A stretch of 25,032 nt of DNA, taken from the NCBI GenBank assembly GCA_000729835.1, contig JFHB01000321.1, forward strand, positions 1 to 25,032, in the 5' to 3' direction. The stretch's first letter is position 1, and each line of letters opens with the position of its first letter. Both the position numbers and the translations under genes were made by a program. Shown here piece after piece: positions 19,539 to 25,032 of this stretch. The notes beneath the pieces were generated by a model. That model was not told the DNA's origin and did not search any database. It saw nothing but the letters and a program-made list of their open reading frames with translations. This DNA is from Atkinsonella hypoxylon. Taxonomy: Eukaryota; Ascomycota; Sordariomycetes; Hypocreales; Clavicipitaceae.

Positions 19539-20952
19539 AGGCTCGTGCACTGTCGCCGAGACCTTTGTCCAGCGCCCAGTCTTGCAGGGTGAGCAAGATG
19601 CAGTGGTGTCCCTCGTACTCGGGCAGATGACCAAATGGGCAGATTGATCATGAGTCCCGCTCGATTTGATAGCATCGCCCCGATGTATTTGGTCCCCGAT
19701 ACGATGGCCAACTCGGGCTGCCATTGCTTCCGCGGCGTCCCACACTTGGCGGCAATTGAAGTTATCGACCTCGAGGTCTGGCGTTCGCAAGGTGTGCTCG
19801 CGGTATAAGATAGTTCTTCCGCTGCTGGGCGTAACCGGCCAGATGGCGTCGCAGGCCAATGATATTTCATATAGCATCAATGCGTCAAACAGACGACCCT
19901 TCCGGACGAGAGGCCGTACTTGGCCGGCGTCTGTTTCCATTATGCAGCGGTAATTGGAGAGTGCCTCGTCGGCACGATATTGCAAGTAACTATGTTGAGG
20001 GCCGCCTGCCGTCTGAGCAGAGCAGGAGCACCTTGAGAGGTCGTCGAACCGTGTCTTCCTGAATATTGGCCGGCCGAGTTGGTGACCTCTGGAAAGTTCA
20101 AGCTCCGCGAATAAAGTTGAGAGCTCAGGACTGTCCGGGATGCGGGCGCTGGTCCAGGCCGATGTAGCCATACCCGTCGGCCGCCCCAAACATCAATATG
20201 TCTTCACCCGTGCTTCCGTCTTTGGCCACGGTGATGTTGATGTCTCCCACGAGGTGTCCTCGGCGGCGATTCTTGATGGAATGCTACACCTAGGGATACA
20301 GATTGGGCGATTTGCCGCTACACACCTAATACGCCGTGGATCAAGCCTTCGCTGACTGTGCCTTTCAGCAGTTCATTTTGAGGGATCACAAGGCTCAGGA
20401 CGTAGTGATCTGCGGATCGAGGCCCTGACGGTGATTCTAGCGCCGTCACTTCGCCGGATGAATTGCGTTGTATTCTCTGCAAAGGGCAGTCCCAGAGAAA
20501 CTCGCCCCGAGCTCCGAGATGCGTTTGATCGAGTCGTCCACAAAGGGGTGGATGTTCACCGTGAATCCGTTCACCTTGATGCCTCCAGCGAGGTGGTTTG
20601 ACTCGGGAACTGAGCGAAAACCAGACGATATCCTTGCGCAATTCAACCATTTTCAAAGAGTTCCGGGGATTCACTAAGAAGCTCCTTTCCAGAGCTTTCC
20701 AGCTTCCATGTTCACTTGGTTAATATTATCTTTGAAAGATTGCGCCAGCCAGACCGGAATCCTCTCAAATGCTTTCACCCAGGCAAGCTCTGCGGAAGTG
20801 AAGCTTTGGGGTAGCTTGACGCTCCAGCCGCCATCGCGGGCTGCAGAGGAATTGATAAAGTAACTAGCGAAGACGACGCATTGTATTTTTTTTTTATGGA
20901 GCCATGACGTTACGGAGTATGTGTATTTTCTATAGGGGAGAGTAGGAATCAA
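19539..20952 (-). pseudogene. Degenerate coding region, frames disrupted, family unknown
   Basis: The minus strand carries coherent protein-like stretches that switch frame and are broken by stops. They are 20952-20674 (ends in WVKAFERIPVWLAQSFKDNI and MEAGKLWKGAS), 20646-20446 (VNGFTVNIHPFVDDSIKRIS), about 20430-20320 (DHYVLSLVIPQNELLKGTVS), about 20265-20130 (GDINITVAKDGSTGEDILMF), and 20189-19506, an open 227-codon stretch with several Cys. The first open stretch begins with TTG, not ATG. I cannot name the family. The order and shared strand suggest one former gene of about 1.4 kb, possibly secreted, with frameshifts. Its 3' end now abuts the duplicated PMI tail. A patchwork of several remnants is the alternative. 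Confidence 0.45.
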
Positions 20953-21895
20953 CCCCCGCTAGCTAGATGTGGCTAGTCGTGTGGAGTACAGCTCCGAATA
21001 TCATTACTCGTGTGAAACATGCGGGCGTTGCCTCCCCCATTGGTCACGCCCCGCCGGGTGACGATGCAAGAAGCACGGCTGTCATTAAGTTCATGATGCC
21101 GGCTCCCACGAGAAGTACGTCCATTTTCTTGGTTGCCGCTTTGGTGAGGAGACTTTGGGATAACTTGGCCAGCTTGGGCACGCGGCGCGCGTACAGAATT
21201 TCTGCTTCTCGGAGGATCAGCTCTGCTTCGGAAATCGCACCCACGTGTGAGCTGCGGGAACTCTGCGATTTGCGTCACACGTCCGTTTGCGTATTCCCTT
21301 AAACGGGGCGTGGCAGCAAGGATATTATTCAGATAAAAAAAAAGAACTATACAATTGGCGGTGTAGCACCCAATTTGAAAACCCGAGAACCCTTGCCCAT
21401 ACGAATGATTCTAGCCGCACGGAAAGTGTTGGTCGACTGCTCACCCCATTCTCTCTCGGTTCTGCATTGCAGACCAATAGACTTTTCCCATGTTCGCTTT
21501 CTCCCGTCACGAAGAGACCATTTATGGAAACGCCCATGGGCTGGAGAAAGTCTCGCCCCGTCAAATATGCTGTTGGGCAGGCGGCAGCCTCCACTGTCGA
21601 CCTCGTATTCTACGCCCTCGGACCGTGGATCTCATGCATGTGTCTTCAATAGGAAGAGCCCGAGTCTTGATTGAGAATCTTCCGCTTTGTCTACGGCTCT
21701 TGAACATTGATAATTTCCCGCCTGTGTGCAAGCGGAGGGTAGTGCAACTTCTCTATCTGGATAACCGGCCGGCGGAACCATGCAGGACACGCGGCTTCCA
21801 GGCAGCAAGTCCCTGAATAAGAGTCAGTATCACACCAGACTATTCTTGTATATTTTTTTGTCGAATTATAGGGATTGTGAATAAAGTCTGTTACC
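20953..21895. other. Stretch with short minus-strand open segments
   Basis: No convincing gene. The minus strand at 21244-21044 is open, with MDVLLVGAGIMNLMTAVLLA, which resembles either a membrane segment or a Rossmann-type GxGxxN start, but stops soon after. A second segment at 21594-21325 is open without recognised motifs. Both may be debris of the neighbouring degenerate region. Confidence 0.35.
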
Positions 21896-22157
21896 ATGCT
21901 TAAGGTTTATGTGGCCATCCTAGAATGCGACGTGCCTGTAAAGCCAATCCAGGAACGATGCCGGACTTTTTGGCAAATTTTCGAAGATTTATTCGAGCAG
22001 GCACTCCAGCAAACATGGAAACAAACAGCAAGTCCATTTCATCTTTGAGAGCTGGAATGTTCATAGCAGCAAAAGTTACCCTGACCCGGGGGAAATATAC
22101 GGTCTTCTCTTGAGCCGAAGCAGTATGTTGAGCAATGCATCTTTCAGAAAAAGCTGA
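21896..22157 (+). pseudogene. 5' fragment of a class I glutamine amidotransferase-like gene, frameshifted
   Basis: ATG at 21896 opens 50 codons (MLKVYVAILECDVPVKPIQE, then FWQIFEDLFEQAL) ending at TGA 22046-22048. The LAVLECDVPV...IFEDLF pattern is what I know from the N-terminus of fungal GATase1-domain proteins. One base over, 22047-22157 continues in family style with SWNVHSSKSYPDPGEIYGLL before a TGA. A one-base insertion in the TTT near 22044-22046 would explain the shift. Nothing resembling the catalytic Cys/His region follows, so it is both frameshifted and truncated. The family call is moderate. Confidence 0.6.
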
Positions 22158-23049
22158 ATTCTAAAACCTTGTCTAGAGTACATATGGGCACATGTTTCTT
22201 TGAACCCCGTGGGGAGAGAGATTTTCGTGTGTGATATTTCGCTCAGCAACCAGGGCCAGAAGTTGTTTGGAAAGAAACGGCTGGTTTGTCTAAGCCTTAT
22301 CCCCCCTCAAACCTTACGTTGTACACTTGAAAACTTACAAATTAAATTTTCTCTTTCTTCTCTACACTTCTTTAGTTCTTAGATTAGAGTCATCAAGATC
22401 ATGTTCTGTGGGCGCTAAAAGGATTCAGTGACTTGGGTAGTTCCCCTATGTGCGCCATGCAAGGTCTGTATCAAGACGGGAAAGTATTCACAGTGTAAGG
22501 GCATCCGGATTTAATCAGTTCATCATGAGAAACCATGTCGATTCAAGGTATGCGCAATGCAATTAGAGCGATGCTGAGTTCGAGCAAGGTTCTGTAGATA
22601 TATGGGGAAAGAATTCGGGCCCATAGTCGGTATATAAGGTTCCAAGACTGATTGTCTACCAGAAGTGATGAGAAAAAATAATTAGCGACTTTATTTAGAG
22701 ACAGAAAAGCTTAGGCATGCAGTTTGTAATAGAGATCAATTCCGAGTTGAGCACCGTTCGGTTGATCATGTCTTTTCATCATGAGTTGGCGCGGCGAGTT
22801 GGCGTGGCACGACTCGACACTCCGACGGGCGTGATAGAGACCAAGTCAACCAAGGCATTTGGCATATCATGGCACAAGAATTGTGAAGCCATGACGTATC
22901 TAACGTGGTCATTACACGTGGTGCAAAGGGGGCATACGCCTCGCATTACCTGCGACAGAAGGCCGTGGGGAAGCGGGATGTAAAACATCAAGAGTGCGGT
23001 TGTTCGTGCTAACAAGGCTGCTGCAATTACCATTCAAAGCGTGGGACAT
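22158..23049. other. Gene-free stretch
   Basis: About 890 bp with no recognisable gene. An open 88-codon plus-strand stretch at 22717-22983 lacks family features. No repeats or RNA genes seen. Confidence 0.45.
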
Positions 23050-24191
23050 TTAATCTCTCACGGCAGCAGCAAAAGCCTGCATAGAAGCATTCGCCCGGAG
23101 CCTAATCTCCGTCTGCGCAGCAACAAAGAATGTAAACCCCTCCTTTGCCTTATAATCCTGCGCATCACCAGAGATTGTCCCCTCACCAGATATCACAATG
23201 ACCGTCATTGGTCCCTTCTGACTCTTGATCTTTTCTTCGTCTCCCTCCCTCAAATCAATGCGAAGAACATCGAATTCGCTTATGGGCGGCGAGTAAATTA
23301 ACGTGTGGCGATGGGATCCGTCACCGCTCGGCTTCACAGGTAATCGCATGTTACCAGCTCTCGTACTCGCGTCCACGAGAAGCGTATCGGCGAATAGATC
23401 AATGTTGGAGCGGTCCGCTACTGGACACAAACCGCCGGTGAGCATATTGTTCGAGCGGGCCATGCATTCCAGTATATCTCCCGAGAGGTAACAGTGCACG
23501 CCGTCTGCTGGAATAAAAATGCCATCTCCGGGCTGTAGAACGAGAAAGTTCATGCACAGCACCGCAACCAACAACCCTGGGTCTTGCGCCGAGTACTGCG
23601 ATTGCAGACGACGAACAATCTCCAGCATTGATCCCGAAAATCCCAGCTTCGCGAAATCCTCATCAGATTGCTGTTTAAGCTCCTCTTCGATGGACTGAAT
23701 AGTCTGCTCATCTGCCTTCAGAATATTGCGGACGACCTGACGCAAAGTCTCGTGAGTCCATTCCGTAGTAGTCCCATCTGGCACGAAGCGCCGCAGGCTC
23801 GTGATATTGAACATGGGGGAAATCTTGTCGAGCTCTTTCCAGCCGGCAAAGAGCTCAAAGCGCGAGAGTGCCACCGCGATTTCAGGCTTGTGATTGGCAT
23901 CAGTGAACTTGTCTGGGCTGGACTTGTGTAGTTTGGCCGCGAGATCTTTGTTGGGGTGAATTTGCAACGGCAGGGCCTTTGCGATGGATAGGATCTATTT
24001 CAAAATATGATGAGTTTTGAAGCAAATCATGGCGCAAGGAGGTGAAGATCTAAGAAGGGGAAGGATTCGTACCTTTGGCAAGAAAGGGAGGTTGTTCCCA
24101 AATTTCTGGACGGATTCCTCCCCGAGTTCTCCCTACCACAGAGGATTTTCCCAAGTGTCTCTCCGTTCTTGGTTTCCCTTGCCGGATAATC
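23050..24191 (-). pseudogene. Mannose-6-phosphate isomerase-like gene (type I), N-terminus damaged
   Basis: PMI interconverts mannose-6-phosphate and fructose-6-phosphate for cell-wall mannan. The main exon, 23994-23050, is open for 314 codons. It has ILSIAKALPLQIHPNKDLAA with zinc ligands Gln and His, the NHKPE glutamate, and GVHCYLSGDILECMARSNN with the third ligand region. A 78-nt intron (24072-23995, GTACGA...AAATAG) joins it to 24126-24073 (LGEESVQKFGNNLPFLPK). Further upstream, 24191-24127 continues the family pattern (DYPARETKNGETLGKIL) but in another frame, implying an indel near 24126-24140. The first ~60 family residues, including the usual YxWG region, are not found. The Arg expected in the VRAGxTPK motif is not present (MLTGGLCPVADR). 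It is a PMI paralogue, probably non-functional as it stands unless an alternative N-terminal exon or a sequencing error is involved. Confidence 0.8.
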
Positions 24192-25032
24192 AGGGTAGAG
24201 CGGATGCCATTATGGTGAGTTCGTTTTTAAGAAAACATCGAAATATCTCCCGAAATTCTCTTTTTTCCTTTGACGCAGAATTGCGAAAAAAAAAAAAGCG
24301 TATGTGGATCGAACCAGCATCTCTCTGATATTTCAATAGCATCATGAATGCAATACATCATGGTGACCTCACGCTGCCACGTACGCCGGTCACGTGTGCT
24401 GATGCGATAAAGATGATATATGTCAACACAACGATGTATCCATGTTTATTCATGCTCACAGAGGAAAAGTGGTTTGGATTGCTTAAACACCCCTCGTCTA
24501 ATTCCTCAGGATTGGACAGTAGTGATTAAATCTTCACGCTGACCTGAAGGTGACAACCCTGGAGCACATTTGTCGGAAGTCCCCACTTTGCCAGGTCGGC
24601 GTACGCAAGACTGTGACTCACCCGCGTGCCCACGAGTGGGTCTCTAGCGTCGTGCTCTTTCTCTTCGCCAGGACCTTGTTGCCCAGCCAACAAGGTGGCC
24701 ATGCGTGCGACGGACTTTTGACCCAGCTGTTGACTTAGCGCAGGCAAAGGGATGTACGCTACAAAGTAGGGCGCCTTGCAGCACCCGCCTAATTTTTGCT
24801 ATTCTATTAAATTTATAAAAGAAAGTCTTAGTAAATTCGTGTAGGGGGGTCCTAAACCCGTTAACTGTTTACGGAGTACTTCGGTAACTGACCCTACAAC
24901 CTTCCTTCCTAATTAAGCTATCCGGAGTCGCTATTCCTTCGCCAATACAAATGCCTCCAACTAAATGCACGTATGCAGGCACGTGCCACTACTGATGGTG
25001 GGGTACAAAAAGGCCCAGACGTCCGTCCGTCG
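24192..25032. other. Terminal stretch without recognised gene
   Basis: About 840 bp upstream of the damaged PMI-like gene. It contains an A-run at 24286-24297, a TACGGAGTAC motif at 24870 and AT-rich DNA near 24790-24835. No coding region is recognisable on either strand, and the window ends here. Confidence 0.45.

Noticed and set aside
21044..21244. Possible FAD/NAD-binding N-terminus (VGAGIMN)
   Set aside because: The segment stops within about 20 codons of the motif, no downstream dinucleotide-binding continuation is found, and a hydrophobic membrane-like segment explains it equally well.
24298..24320. Pol III B-box-like GGTTCGATCC on the minus strand followed by a long T run, suggesting a tRNA
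   Set aside because: The T-arm stem does not pair around the loop: only the closing G-C pair fits. No consistent 7-bp acceptor stem, D-arm or anticodon arm could be placed upstream.

Overview
The window is nuclear DNA of a filamentous ascomycete, most likely a sordariomycete and possibly Hypocreales. The genus cannot be fixed from sequence alone. The evidence is compact protein genes with 48-243 nt introns, mostly GTRNGT donors, CTAAC/CTGAC-like branch points and YAG acceptors, fungal-type housekeeping proteins, and a dispersed TACGGAGTA/TACGGAATA motif. No bacterial operon, CRISPR array or complete transposon is visible.

Positions 1-7.2 kb form a dense housekeeping block. It holds histone H4 (+), TRAPP subunit Trs20/sedlin (-), mitochondrial ribosomal protein MRPL31/mL60 (+), the nuclear cap-binding subunit CBC2/CBP20 (-), and a Nup82/Nup88-type nucleoporin (+). 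H4/TRS20 and MRPL31/CBC2 converge. TRS20/MRPL31 and CBC2/NUP82 are divergent pairs with short shared promoters. The genes share no single pathway: they serve chromatin, ER-Golgi traffic, mitochondrial translation, mRNA cap recognition and nuclear export.

Positions 7.2-15.1 kb are looser. A 2.4 kb gene-poor, microsatellite-rich stretch precedes an unrecognised 418-aa protein with acidic and proline-rich middle regions. A five-exon EXPERA/emopamil-binding-protein-like sterol isomerase homologue (-) follows, with all the family's key catalytic residues and a 27-nt exon. Next comes a small secreted protein (-) with alternating hydrophobic segments and a Gly/Ile tail.

Positions 15.1-25.0 kb look like an accessory, decaying region. 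It contains long stretches without a convincing gene, tandem repeats, and a possible small secreted-protein gene whose start codon would be split by an intron. It also contains coding-like minus-strand segments broken across frames (about 19.5-20.95 kb), a frameshifted 5' fragment of a class I glutamine-amidotransferase-like gene (+), and a mannose-6-phosphate-isomerase-like gene (-) that lacks a clean N-terminus. A second, transition-riddled copy of that gene's last ~160 bp lies 3.7 kb away. The pattern suggests duplication followed by RIP-like mutation and gene decay.

Exon boundaries were deduced by eye from reading frame, splice signals and remembered family conservation. They were not tested against transcripts or databases.
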